Both the position numbers and the translations under genes were made by a program. From an uncultured beta proteobacterium (GTDB lineage Bacteria; Pseudomonadota; Gammaproteobacteria; Burkholderiales; Burkholderiaceae_C), in assembly GCA_903830985.1 (NCBI GenBank), contig CAIKVZ010000312.1:1-34746 (forward strand): DNA of 34,746 nucleotides, written 5' to 3'. Below, piece by piece: positions 15,250-24,243 of this stretch. The notes below the pieces were generated by a model. That model was not told the DNA's origin and ran no database searches. It saw only the letters and a program-made list of their open reading frames with translations. Positions within the stretch are counted from its first letter, which is position 1. Each line of letters begins with the position of its first letter.

Positions 15250-18200
15250 TCAGCTCGTGAGTTGCGCCCAGGCCTTTTCCAGGCGCTTCACGCTCACCGG
15301 CTGGGGCGTGCGCAGCTCCTGCGCGAAGAAGCTCACGCGCAGCTCTTCCAGCAGCCAGCGGAACTCCTGCATACGTTCGTCCACAGCACCCTTGCGCTCC
15401 ACCACCAGTCGCCAGTAGCGCTGCTCCACCGGCCGCAGTTCGGCCAGCCGCGCGGCATCGCGTGCCGGGTCGGCGCGGTATTTGTCCAGTCGCTGGGTGA
15501 TGGCCTTGAGGTAGCGAGAGAAGTGCTGCATCGGCGCCCAGGGCGTGACCGCCAGAAAGCGCTTCGGCATGAGCCGCGCCAACTGCTGGCTGGCGTCGGC
15601 CGTGGCCTCAGGCGCGCTCTTCGTATCCTTGATCTTGCGCGCCGCCACTGCGTAGTCGCCCAGGATCGCCGCGGCCAGCCGCGCCACCTCTGTGGCGATG
15701 AGCGTGAGCCGCCCCCGCCCTTCGTCCACGCGGCGCTTGAAGGCAAATTCCTCGGTCGGCAAGGGCTCCAACAGGAAAGCCCGGTCCAGCGCCACGCTGA
15801 TGATCTGCTCGCGCAATTCCTCTATCGTCCCGCCGCCGCTGCCGTCGGCTGACTTACCCACCTGCATGAAGGTCACGGCCATCTTCTGCAGGTCAGGGAT
15901 GTTCTTTTCCAGGTATTTGAGCGCGTCCTTGATCTGCAGCGAAAACAGGCGGCGCAGCCCGGCCCGGTGCTTCGCGTTGGCCACCTCGGGCTCGTCAAAC
16001 ACCTCGATGGCGACTGCGTCGCCGACGTCAATCAGTGCCGGGTAGCCGATCAGGGTCTGGCCGCCCTTTTGTATTTCCAGCAGTTCGGGCAGCTCGCCCA
16101 AAGTCCAGGCGGTGTAGCGCTGTCCTGCGGCCACGCTGGGCGTGGCAGGTTTGACTGGCGCCGGGGCAATGCCTGCGGCGAACTTGGAATCGGCCTTTTG
16201 TGCCGCCGGCGGCGGCGCCTCGGCCAGCCGGGCCATCTTCAAACCGGCCAGGGCCTGAAAGGCGCCGCGCGCCTGGGCGCCGAGTTCGGCCTTGAGCGCG
16301 CCCAGGTTGCGCCCGGTGCCGAGCTGACGCCCATGCTCGTCCACCACGCGAAAGTTCATGAAGAAATAGGGCTGCAGCATGTCGGCCTTGATGTCGGCGC
16401 GCACCACGTCCAGCGAGGTGGCCAGGCGCACCTGCTTGAGCACGGCGTCGAGCAGCGCACCATGGCCAAAGGTCGCGGGGGCGTTCAGCAGTTCGGCCAT
16501 CTTCGCAGCCGATTCCGGCAGTGGCACCAGACGCGAGCGCGGGCGCTGGTGCAGGGTCTTGAGCAGCGCCTGGATCTTGTCCTTGAGCATGCCCGGCACC
16601 AGCCACTCGCAACGCTCCTCATTCACCTGGTTCAGCACGAAAAGCGGTACCGTCACCGTGAGCCCGTCCTTGGGGTCGCCCGGCTCATGCAGATAGCCGG
16701 CGGCGCAATCGACACCGCCCAGGCGCAGCGCCTTGGGGAAGGACAGCGTGGTGATGCCCGCAGCCTCGTGGCGCATCAGCTCCTCACGCGTCAGCAGCAG
16801 CAACTTCGGGTTCTTCCTGATCTCATCGCGGTACCAGTGCTCGAAGCTGTAGCCGCTGCACACGTCGGCAGGCAGCTGCTGGTCGTAGAAGGCGTAGATC
16901 AGTTCCTCGTCCACCAGCACGTCCTGGCGCCTGGCTTTGTGCTCCAGGTCTTCCACTTGCGCTATCAGCTTCTGGTTGGCTTCGAGGAAAGCCAGCTTGG
17001 TGTCCCACTGACCGGCCACCAAGGCTTCGCGGATGAAAATCTCGCGCGCTGCCACCATGTCGACCCGGCCAAAGTTCACCCGGCGCCCGCTGTAGATCAC
17101 GATGCCGTAGAGCGTGGCGCGCTCCAGTGCCGTCACTTCGGCGGCCTTCTTTTCCCAATGCGGATCAAGCAACTGCTTCTTCAACAGGTGACCCGCCACT
17201 TGCTCCAGCCACTGCGGCTCGATCGCCGCGATGCCGCGGCCAAACAGGCGTGTGGTCTCCACCAGTTCGGCCGCCACGATCCAGCGCCCCGGCTTCTTCA
17301 CCAGATGCGCGCCAGGGTGCGGATAGAACTTGATGCCGCGCGCGCCCAGGTATTCGCCCTGCGTGCTTTCCACCTCCACCTTGCAGCCGATGTTGCCCAG
17401 CAGGCCCGACAGCATCGACAAATGCAGTTGCTCGTAATTCGCCGGCAGCGTGTTCAAGCGCCATTTGTGCTCGGCCACCACGGTGTGCAGCTGCGAATGG
17501 ATGTCGCGCCACTCGCGCACGCGCCGGATGTTGACGAAGTTCTGGCGCAGCAGCTGCTCGTATTGGCGGTTGGAGAGCTTGTGCTGACCTTCGCCGCCTT
17601 TTCCCTCATTGATCCACTTCCACAGCTTCAGGTAGCCCGAGAACTCGCTCTTCTCGTCGTCAAACTTGGCGTGCGCCTGGTCCGCCTGGGTCTGCATCTC
17701 CATGGGCCGGTCCCGCACGTCCTGCACGGAGAGTGCCGAGGCGATCACCAGCACCTCGTCCAGCGCACTGCGACTGCGCGCTTCCAGGATCATGCGTCCC
17801 ACGCGCGGGTCCAGCGGCAGCTTGGCCAGCTCCTGCCCCATGGGCGTCAACTCGTTCGCGTCGTCCACGGCCCCGAGTTCCGCCAGCAACTGGTAACCGT
17901 CGGAGATGGCGCGCCCTGAAGGACGCTCGATGAAGGGGAAGTCCTCCACCAGCCCCATGTGCAGCGACTTCATGCGCAGGATCACCCCGGCCAGCGAACT
18001 GCGCAGAATCTCGGGGTCGGTGAAGCGCGGGCGACCGTCAAAGTCCTTCTGGTCGTACAGCCTTATGCAGATGCCGTTGGCGACGCGTCCGCAACGCCCG
18101 GCACGCTGGTTGGCCGAACTCTGGCTGATGGGCTCGACCAGCAGCTGCTCGACCTTGGAGCGAAAGCTGTAGCGTTTCATGCGTGCCGTGCCGGCATCGA

Positions 18201-19146
18201 TCACGTAACGGATGCCGGGTACCGTGAGCGAGGTTTCGGCCACGTTGGTGGCCAGCACGATGCGCCGCCCGGTGTGGCCGTCAAAAATGCGGTCCTGCTC
18301 GGCCTGGCTCAGGCGCGCAAACAGCGGCAGCACCTCGGCATTGCGAAATACCGGCTGGTGGCTCAAATGTTTGCGCAGGTGGTCAGCTGCCTCGCGGATT
18401 TCGCGCTCGCCGGGCAGGAACACCAGGATGTCGCCGCCGTTGTGCACGTCGCGCCAGAGTTCGTCCACGCCATCGGCGATGGCCGAGTTCAGGTCGTAGT
18501 CGCGCGACTCCTCGAAGGGCCGGTAGCGCTGCTCCACCGGGAACATGCGACCCGACACCATGATGATGGGTGCAGGACCTTTCTTGCTTGCAAAGTGATC
18601 GGCAAAGCGCTGTGCGTCGATGGTGGCCGAGGTCACGACGATCTTCAGGTCGGACCGACGCGGCAGGATCTGACGCAGGTAGCCCAGCAGAAAATCGATG
18701 TTCAGCGAGCGCTCGTGCGCCTCGTCGATGATGATGGTGTCGTAGGCCTTGAGCAGTGGATCGGTCTGCGTCTCGGCGAGCAGGATGCCGTCGGTCATGA
18801 GCTTGACCGAGGTGTCGCGGCTCAGGCGGTCCTGAAAGCGCACCTTGAAGCCCACCACATCGCCCAGCGTCGTCTTGAGCTCCTCGGCAATGCGCTTGGC
18901 CACGCTGCTCGCGGCGATGCGCCGCGGCTGGGTGTGGCCGATCAGCCGGCCCTGCCCAGCGGGATAGTTCAGCTTGCCGCGCCCCATGGCCAGCGCGATC
19001 TTGGGCAACTGCGTGGTCTTGCCGGAACCGGTTTCACCACAGACGATGATCACCTGATGCTCGGCCAGCGCGGCCATGATCTCGTCTCGTTTGCCCGAGA
19101 CGGGCAGGCTTTCAGGGAAATCGATTTTCAAGGGTGCGGCGGTCAA
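15250..19146 (-). CDS. hrpA: ATP-dependent RNA helicase HrpA, DEAH family
   Basis: A 1298-residue DEAH-box RNA helicase, close to the E. coli HrpA length (1300), implicated in mRNA processing and in resolving stalled ribosomes in E. coli. Walker A GETGSGKT is at residues 37-44, DEAH at 141-144, SAT at 173-175, and QRAGRCGR follows in the second RecA-like domain. Then come the helicase-associated HA2 region, an OB-fold region and a long C-terminal domain (DUF3418-type) present in the family. The start is TTG at 19146: an in-frame stop lies a few codons upstream, no ATG is available between it and residue 24, and starting at Met24 would leave only 13 residues before Walker A. It is divergent from argA. 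Confidence 0.95.
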   Translation of the reverse strand: MTAAPLKIDFPESLPVSGKRDEIMAALAEHQVIIVCGETGSGKTTQLPKIALAMGRGKLNYPAGQGRLIGHTQPRRIAASSVAKRIAEELKTTLGDVVGFKVRFQDRLSRDTSVKLMTDGILLAETQTDPLLKAYDTIIIDEAHERSLNIDFLLGYLRQILPRRSDLKIVVTSATIDAQRFADHFASKKGPAPIIMVSGRMFPVEQRYRPFEESRDYDLNSAIADGVDELWRDVHNGGDILVFLPGEREIREAADHLRKHLSHQPVFRNAEVLPLFARLSQAEQDRIFDGHTGRRIVLATNVAETSLTVPGIRYVIDAGTARMKRYSFRSKVEQLLVEPISQSSANQRAGRCGRVANGICIRLYDQKDFDGRPRFTDPEILRSSLAGVILRMKSLHMGLVEDFPFIERPSGRAISDGYQLLAELGAVDDANELTPMGQELAKLPLDPRVGRMILEARSRSALDEVLVIASALSVQDVRDRPMEMQTQADQAHAKFDDEKSEFSGYLKLWKWINEGKGGEGQHKLSNRQYEQLLRQNFVNIRRVREWRDIHSQLHTVVAEHKWRLNTLPANYEQLHLSMLSGLLGNIGCKVEVESTQGEYLGARGIKFYPHPGAHLVKKPGRWIVAAELVETTRLFGRGIAAIEPQWLEQVAGHLLKKQLLDPHWEKKAAEVTALERATLYGIVIYSGRRVNFGRVDMVAAREIFIREALVAGQWDTKLAFLEANQKLIAQVEDLEHKARRQDVLVDEELIYAFYDQQLPADVCSGYSFEHWYRDEIRKNPKLLLLTREELMRHEAAGITTLSFPKALRLGGVDCAAGYLHEPGDPKDGLTVTVPLFVLNQVNEERCEWLVPGMLKDKIQALLKTLHQRPRSRLVPLPESAAKMAELLNAPATFGHGALLDAVLKQVRLATSLDVVRADIKADMLQPYFFMNFRVVDEHGRQLGTGRNLGALKAELGAQARGAFQALAGLKMARLAEAPPPAAQKADSKFAAGIAPAPVKPATPSVAAGQRYTAWTLGELPELLEIQKGGQTLIGYPALIDVGDAVAIEVFDEPEVANAKHRAGLRRLFSLQIKDALKYLEKNIPDLQKMAVTFMQVGKSADGSGGGTIEELREQIISVALDRAFLLEPLPTEEFAFKRRVDEGRGRLTLIATEVARLAAAILGDYAVAARKIKDTKSAPEATADASQQLARLMPKRFLAVTPWAPMQHFSRYLKAITQRLDKYRADPARDAARLAELRPVEQRYWRLVVERKGAVDERMQEFRWLLEELRVSFFAQELRTPQPVSVKRLEKAWAQLTS

Positions 19147-19211
19147 GGGAAGTTCTTCGTAGAGAATCGCGCATTATCCCTGCGAGCGCTGCCAAGCCCT
19201 GCCCCACCACC

Positions 19212-20561
19212 ATGTCTGCTGTTTTCAACTTCACCTTTGTCCCCTGGTTCCGATCGGTCGCGCCCTACATCCACAAGTTTCGCAACCAGACCTTCGTCGT
19301 TGGCGTCTGCGGTGAAGCCATTGCCGCGGGCAAACTGCGCCATCTGGCGCAGGATCTGGCGATGATCCAGAGTATGGGCGTGAAGATCGTGCTGGTGCAC
19401 GGTTTTCGCCCCCAGGTGAATGAACAGCTCCAGGCCAAGGGTCATGTGGCCAAGTACTCGCACGGCATGCGCATCACCGACGAGGTGGCACTGGACTGTG
19501 CGCAGGAAGCCGCAGGCCAGTTGCGCTACGAGATCGAGGCGGCCTTCAGCCAGGGCCTGCCCAACACGCCCATGGCCGGCGCCACAGTGCGTGTCATCTC
19601 CGGTAACTTCATCACGGCGCGTCCCGTGGGCATCCTGGATGGCGTGGATTTCGTCCATTCCGGACTGGTGCGCAAGGTCGACACCGCAGCCATCGTGCGC
19701 ACGCTCGACATGGGCGCCATGGTTCTGCTCTCGCCCTTCGGCTTCTCCCCTACCGGTGAGGCCTTCAACCTCACCATGGAAGAGGTCGCCACCTCGGTCG
19801 CCATTGCCTTGCAGGCCGACAAGCTGATCTTCGTCACCGAAGTCCCCGGCATCCGCGTGCGCCCGCAGGAGCCCGAGAGCGACGACAACCCGATCGACAC
19901 CGAACTTCCTCTGGCCACGGCCGAACAACTGCTGGCGACCCTGCCATTGGCCCAGCAGCCCAGCGACACCGCTTTCTACCTGCAGCATTGCGTGAAGGCC
20001 TGCAAGGCCGGTGTGGAGCGCAGCCACATCATCCCCTTCGCCGTGGACGGCGCGCTGCTGCTGGAGATCTACGTGCACGACGGCATCGGCACCATGGTGG
20101 TCGACGAGAAACTGGAGAGCCTGCGCGAGGCGACGTCGGATGATGTCGGCGGCATCCTGCAGTTGATCGAACCGTTCGAGAAAGACGGCACGCTGGTGAA
20201 ACGCAGCCGCACCGAAATCGAACGCGACGCCGCCCAATACAGCATCATTGAGCACGACGGCGTGATCTTCGCCTGTGCAGCCCTCTACCCCTACCCGGAA
20301 GCCCGCACCGCCGAGATGGCCGCACTCACCGTTTCGCCGCAAGTGCAGGGTCAGGGCGACGGCGAGCGCGTGCTCAAGCGCATCGAGCACCGCGCCAAGG
20401 CGGCGGGCTTGGACAGCATCTTCGTGCTCACCACGCGCACCATGCACTGGTTCCTGAAGCGCGGCTTTGTGCAGGTCGATCCCGACTGGTTGCCCGAGGC
20501 GCGCCGGCGCCTGTACAACTGGGACCGCAAGAGCCAGGTGCTGGTGAAAAAACTCGGCTGA
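19212..20561 (+). CDS. argA: Amino-acid N-acetyltransferase, classical ArgA
   Basis: A 449-residue enzyme (EC 2.3.1.1) that makes N-acetylglutamate from glutamate and acetyl-CoA, the first step of arginine synthesis. The N-terminal amino acid kinase-like domain (about 20-285) shows VKIVLVHGFRPQVNEQL and SGNFITARPVG, and normally binds arginine for feedback control. The C-terminal GNAT domain (about 300-449) has the acetyl-CoA motif QVQGQGDGERVL and LTTRTMHWFLKRGFVQVD. ATG at 19212 was chosen; the frame runs upstream to 19134 into hrpA without family character. No clear ribosome site is seen. It is divergent from hrpA by 65 bases. Confidence 0.95.
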   Translation: MSAVFNFTFVPWFRSVAPYIHKFRNQTFVVGVCGEAIAAGKLRHLAQDLAMIQSMGVKIVLVHGFRPQVNEQLQAKGHVAKYSHGMRITDEVALDCAQEAAGQLRYEIEAAFSQGLPNTPMAGATVRVISGNFITARPVGILDGVDFVHSGLVRKVDTAAIVRTLDMGAMVLLSPFGFSPTGEAFNLTMEEVATSVAIALQADKLIFVTEVPGIRVRPQEPESDDNPIDTELPLATAEQLLATLPLAQQPSDTAFYLQHCVKACKAGVERSHIIPFAVDGALLLEIYVHDGIGTMVVDEKLESLREATSDDVGGILQLIEPFEKDGTLVKRSRTEIERDAAQYSIIEHDGVIFACAALYPYPEARTAEMAALTVSPQVQGQGDGERVLKRIEHRAKAAGLDSIFVLTTRTMHWFLKRGFVQVDPDWLPEARRRLYNWDRKSQVLVKKLG

Positions 20562-20629
20562 GGGCTGAGCCCAGGCTGCTTGGTTCTTCGGCCCTGTCGC
20601 GTTCTGTCGGACTATGGACTCGGTCGGAA

Positions 20630-20672
20630 ACTTTGTAACAACATGTCAAAGTGCCGCCAAAAACCGGTTTTT
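20630..20672. promoter_or_regulatory. Inverted repeats upstream of the response regulator
   Basis: In the 164-base gap before the regulator gene, ACTTTG (20630-20635) and CAAAGT (20647-20652) form an inverted repeat with an 11-base spacer, and AAAAACCGGTTTTT (20659-20672) is a perfect 14-base palindrome. These lie 54-96 bases upstream of the ATG at 20726 and may be binding sites or a leader hairpin. The role is inferred only. Confidence 0.35.
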
Positions 20673-20725
20673 TGATGCGCCGCGCCTTCAAAATTGCGCC
20701 TGTTACATATTCGAGCCGATAAATC

Positions 20726-21457
20726 ATGCTGCCCAACTCCAACCAAGCCGACAAAATTCTGGTCGTCGACGACGATGCCCGCATCCGGGACCTGTTGCGG
20801 CGTTACCTGGTGCAGGAAGGGTTTGAGGTCTTGCTGGCAGAAGACGGCAAGGCCATGACGCGCACGCTGCTGCGCCAGTCGGTGGACCTGATCGTGCTGG
20901 ATCTGATGATGCCGGGGGAAGACGGGTTGTCCGTATGCCGGCGCCTTCGTGCCAGCAACGACCGCACGCCCATCATCATGCTCACCGCCAAGAGCGAAGA
21001 TGTGGAGCGCATCGTGGGCCTGGAGGTCGGCGCCGATGACTATCTGGGCAAGCCCTTCAACCCGAGGGAACTGCTGGCCCGCATCCACGCCGTACTGCGG
21101 CGACGCCCACCGGTGGAAGCACCCGGTGCACCGTCGAAGGACATGGAGGTCGTGAGTTTCGGGCCCTTTGTCTTCGATCTGGGCGCACGATCCCTGCACA
21201 AGAACGGCGAGGAAGTGCCGCTCACCACGGGGGAGTTCTCCATGCTCAAGGCCCTGGTGCGCCACGCGCGCCAGCCTTTGTCGCGGGAAAAACTGGCGCA
21301 ATTGGCGCGAGGGCGAGAATTCGAAGCCTTTGACCGAAGCCTGGATGTGCAGGTTTCGCGTCTTCGTAAGCTGGTGGAGGTGGACGCAGCCTCGCCACGC
21401 TACATCCAGACCGTCTGGGGCGTGGGCTATGTCTTCGTGCCAGATGGGGTCGCCTGA
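20726..21457 (+). CDS. ompR: OmpR-family response regulator
   Basis: A 243-residue two-component response regulator. The receiver domain (about 10-125) has the acidic patch Asp15-Asp17, phospho-acceptor Asp59 in LIVLDLMMPGEDG, Thr86 and Lys108 (ADDYLGKPF). The C-terminal winged helix (about 140-238) has LTTGEFSMLKALVRHARQPLSREKL and YIQTVWGVGYVFVPDG. Overall it is closest in feel to OmpR of the EnvZ/OmpR pair, which answers osmotic and pH stress and controls porins. The sensor kinase follows after 41 bases, so they form an operon. Targets in this organism are unknown. Confidence 0.9.
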   Translation: MLPNSNQADKILVVDDDARIRDLLRRYLVQEGFEVLLAEDGKAMTRTLLRQSVDLIVLDLMMPGEDGLSVCRRLRASNDRTPIIMLTAKSEDVERIVGLEVGADDYLGKPFNPRELLARIHAVLRRRPPVEAPGAPSKDMEVVSFGPFVFDLGARSLHKNGEEVPLTTGEFSMLKALVRHARQPLSREKLAQLARGREFEAFDRSLDVQVSRLRKLVEVDAASPRYIQTVWGVGYVFVPDGVA

Positions 21458-21498
21458 ATCCGCTGTCCGAGTTGCGCTGGTCAGTGCGGAAATTATCC

Positions 21499-22908
21499 AT
21501 GGCTGAGCCCGCAGAGTCCGGCTTTGGCGACTCCGTCCCGGCGCCGCAGATCAGCCGCTCCCGGTCCAAAAGCGGGCGCCACAAGCCCCGCCTGAGCCTG
21601 TTCTGGCGCACTTTTTTCCTGCTGGCGATTCTGCTGTTTGCCAGCATCGTGGCTTGGCTGCAGACCCTGCGCTCCCTCGAATTCGAGCCCCGCGTCATGC
21701 AGACGGCGCGCCAGATCGGCTCACTGGTGAACCTGAGCCGCGCGGCCTTGATGCACTCGGACCCGATCTCCCGCCTGGCGATGGTCAAGAATATGTCCGA
21801 CCAGGACGATGTGCGCATCCTGCCGCGCGAACCCGGCGACGAATTCCAGGCCTTTGACAGTGACGCCCTGGGGCGTGAAGTTAGCAAGGAGGTGATGGCG
21901 CGCCTGGGCCCCGGCACCCTCGTGGCGCGCCAGGTCAACGGTCAAAGCGGACTCTGGGTCGGCTTTGCCATGGGACGCGACAACTACTGGATGCGCCTGG
22001 ACATTGCGCACCTGAGTCCGGACAGTTCCAAGTCCTGGCTGGTCTGGCTCGTCACCGCAGCGTTGATCTCGCTGGCGGGGGCCGCACTGATTGCACACTT
22101 GATCAACCGGCCGCTGAAAGAACTGTCGTTCGCTGCGAGTCGGGTGCGTGAAGGCAATTTCGAGGCCAGCCGTCTCGACGAAAAAGTTGCCACCAGCGAG
22201 ATCCGCGAAGTCAACATCGGCTTCAACCGCATGGCCCAGCGATTGTCCAAGGTGGAGCAGGACCGGGCCCTGATGCTGGCCGGCATCTCGCACGACCTGC
22301 GCACGCCGCTGGCGCGCCTGCGCCTGGAAACCGAGATGAGCGTCGCCGACGAAAACGCCCGCGCCCACATGGCGGCAGACATCTCCCAACTCGACGCCAT
22401 CATCGGCAAGTTCCTGGACTATGCGCGCCCCGACCATGTGGACCTCAAGCCCTTGCTGCTCAACGAGGTGGTCGGTATGTGCGCCTATGCCGTCAAGGAT
22501 TACCCCGACCTGCATCTGCACATCGACATGCCCGACGAGTTGCTGGTCATGGGCGACGCCGTGGAATTGAGCCGCGTCGTCTCCAACCTGCTGGAGAACG
22601 CGCGCCGCTACGGCAAGTCGGTCAGCTCGGGAATCGCCATGGTGGACATCGCCGCCAAGGCACGGGACAACGCCGTGCTGCTGAAGATCCGCGACCATGG
22701 CTTGGGTGTGGCGCCCGAAGCACTCGCCAGCCTGACCAAACCCTTCTTCCGGGGCGACGCCGCGCGCACGGCGGCCATGGGTGCTGGTCTGGGGCTGTCC
22801 ATTGTGGAGCGCAACCTGCAGCGCATGGGCGGCTCGCTGGAATTGGCCAATACCCCAAGCGGTGGCCTGTCGGCCCACATCCGGCTCAAGCGTGCGCAGC
22901 GGCTCTAG
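21499..22908 (+). CDS. EnvZ-like sensor histidine kinase
   Basis: A 469-residue membrane sensor kinase. Two membrane segments (about 35-57 and 181-202) flank a periplasmic sensor of some 120 residues, followed by a HAMP linker, the dimerisation/phospho-acceptor helix with His265 in [16 protein letters not shown], and the ATP-binding domain with N-box Asn367 ([10 protein letters not shown]), DHGLGVAPE and [12 protein letters not shown]. It would phosphorylate the adjacent OmpR-like regulator. I chose the ATG at 21499; a TTG at 21472 would add nine residues. The 35-residue N-terminal tail is basic and Ser/Pro-rich. Its stop codon overlaps the ispF stop on the other strand. EnvZ is the best guess, but the signal is unknown. 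Confidence 0.88.
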   Translation: MAEPAESGFGDSVPAPQISRSRSKSGRHKPRLSLFWRTFFLLAILLFASIVAWLQTLRSLEFEPRVMQTARQIGSLVNLSRAALMHSDPISRLAMVKNMSDQDDVRILPREPGDEFQAFDSDALGREVSKEVMARLGPGTLVARQVNGQSGLWVGFAMGRDNYWMRLDIAHLSPDSSKSWLVWLVTAALISLAGAALIAHLINRPLKELSFAASRVREGNFEASRLDEKVATSEIREVNIGFNRMAQRLSKVEQDRALMLAGISHDLRTPLARLRLETEMSVADENARAHMAADISQLDAIIGKFLDYARPDHVDLKPLLLNEVVGMCAYAVKDYPDLHLHIDMPDELLVMGDAVELSRVVSNLLENARRYGKSVSSGIAMVDIAAKARDNAVLLKIRDHGLGVAPEALASLTKPFFRGDAARTAAMGAGLGLSIVERNLQRMGGSLELANTPSGGLSAHIRLKRAQRL

Positions 22909-23396
22909 TCCGCAGCCACCAGCAGCACCACGGCGCGCGCCTCCATGCTCAGCCCCTGCCCCACAGGACCCAGCTTCTCGGCGGTCTTGGCCTTCACGTT
23001 GACCTGATCGAGGTCCAGGGCCAGCACGTTAGCGATGCTGGCGCACATGGCGGGGATGTGGGGCGCAAGCCTGGGCGCCTGGGCCACCAAGGTGCTGTCG
23101 ATGTTGCCGATCTCCCAGCCACAGGCGCGCACCCGTCGCGCCACCTCAGCCAGCAGTTGCATCGAGTCGCAGCCCTTGAATTGCGCGTCTGTGTCGGGAA
23201 AGTGGCGTCCGATGTCACCCAGCGCGGCCGCGCCCAGCAGCGCGTCAATCAGGGCATGCACCAGCACGTCCGCGTCGGAGTGCCCCAGCAGTCCCAGACT
23301 GTGCTCGATGGTCACGCCGCCCAGGATGAGTTCTCGACCCGGCACCAGGGCATGAACATCCCAGCCTTCACCGATGCGCAGTTTCGGCAGTTTCAT
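22905..23396 (-). CDS. ispF: 2-C-methyl-D-erythritol 2,4-cyclodiphosphate synthase
   Basis: A 163-residue enzyme (EC 4.6.1.12) of the MEP isoprenoid pathway. It cyclises the CDP-methylerythritol phosphate product with loss of CMP. The opening [12 protein letters not shown] gives metal ligands Asp13 and His15, and [22 protein letters not shown] gives the signature and His47. The end [14 protein letters not shown] is also family-typical. Start at 23396 overlaps the ispD stop as ATGA, showing translational coupling. The longer frame to 23618 lies inside ispD. Its stop is convergent with, and overlaps, the sensor-kinase stop. Confidence 0.97.
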   Translation of the reverse strand: MKLPKLRIGEGWDVHALVPGRELILGGVTIEHSLGLLGHSDADVLVHALIDALLGAAALGDIGRHFPDTDAQFKGCDSMQLLAEVARRVRACGWEIGNIDSTLVAQAPRLAPHIPAMCASIANVLALDLDQVNVKAKTAEKLGPVGQGLSMEARAVVLLVAAD

Positions 23397-24139
23397 GATG
23401 CGTCCTTGCTTGTCTGACGGCGCTGCAACAGGGCCTCGGCCAGCGCGAAGTCCTCGGGATACGTGACCTTGAAATTTTGCGAACCGCCTTCGATCAGCAG
23501 CGGCGCCAGACCGGCCATTTCCATGGCGCTCGATTCGTCGGTGACCTTCGGCCCGGCCTGCTCCAGGGCATCGGCCAAAGCGCCCAGTCGGAACATCTGC
23601 GGGGTCTGCGCCAGCCACTTGTCGCTGCGCTCCAGTGTCCCTGCCACGCGTGGCGCACCAGACGCATCGCGCTGGCGCTTGAGCGTATCAGCCAACTGGT
23701 GCGCCAGCAGCCCGCCGACCGTGTCGCCCATGCAGGCATCGATCAGTCCGTCGATCTGAGCCGCCGTGATCAGGCAGCGCGCCGCGTCGTGCACCAGCAC
23801 CCAGTCGCGGCTGTCTGCACCCTGCAACGCCAGCCAGTGCAGGCCATTGAGCACGCTTTGCGCCCGGCTGGCGCCGCCGCAGTGCGCAATCAACATTTGG
23901 GGAAACCTGCCCGGCAAATGCGCGGGAAACCCGGTGTCGCCGGGCGCCAGCACCACCACCGTGGCAGTCAGGCGCGGCACCCGGGCAAAGGCACTCAGGG
24001 TGTGCTCGATCAGCGGACTGCCGGCCAGGCCTTGGTACTGTTTGGGGCCCACGGTGGCGGCCCGGCTGCCGCTGCCAGCGCTCGGGATCAGCGCCCAGAT
24101 GCGCGGCGCGCGGGGTATTTCGGTCGGTAAATCGTTCAT
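23393..24139 (-). CDS. ispD: 2-C-methyl-D-erythritol 4-phosphate cytidylyltransferase
   Basis: A 248-residue enzyme (EC 2.7.7.60) that joins CTP and methylerythritol phosphate in the MEP pathway, just upstream of IspF. The nucleotide-binding motif is [21 protein letters not shown] (residues 16-36); [10 protein letters not shown] and AQTPQMFR are also diagnostic. The glycine-rich loop has Ser where many have Ala or Gly, which is tolerated. The ATG at 24139 gives a normal length; the frame extends eleven codons further upstream. It overlaps ispF by four bases and is divergent from mfd. Confidence 0.96.
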   Translation of the reverse strand: MNDLPTEIPRAPRIWALIPSAGSGSRAATVGPKQYQGLAGSPLIEHTLSAFARVPRLTATVVVLAPGDTGFPAHLPGRFPQMLIAHCGGASRAQSVLNGLHWLALQGADSRDWVLVHDAARCLITAAQIDGLIDACMGDTVGGLLAHQLADTLKRQRDASGAPRVAGTLERSDKWLAQTPQMFRLGALADALEQAGPKVTDESSAMEMAGLAPLLIEGGSQNFKVTYPEDFALAEALLQRRQTSKDAS

Positions 24140-24182
24140 GGTGTGGGCCCATTCTAAAATCTCCCTGGCCAAGACTTTTTCT

Positions 24183-24215
24183 ACACCCCCGGCGCACCGC
24201 CTTTGGGGGTGTTTT
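24183..24215 (+). terminator. Terminator-like hairpin just upstream of mfd
   Basis: ACACCCCC (24183-24190) and GGGGGTGT (24205-24212) form a strong stem with a 14-base loop, followed by TTTTC. On the plus strand this looks like an intrinsic terminator, but it lies only 28 bases before the mfd start. It could be a leader attenuator, or simply a structure in the divergent ispD-mfd control region. Confidence 0.45.
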
Positions 24216-24243
24216 CAGTGGGTTCTTGCGAACCCCTATCTCG

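Noticed and set aside
15967-17919. 650-residue open frame on the plus strand
   Set aside because: Antisense shadow of hrpA; no ribosome site, no recognisable domain.
17959-19365. 468-residue open frame on the plus strand
   Set aside because: Antisense to the hrpA N-terminal half and running into argA in another frame; no protein features.
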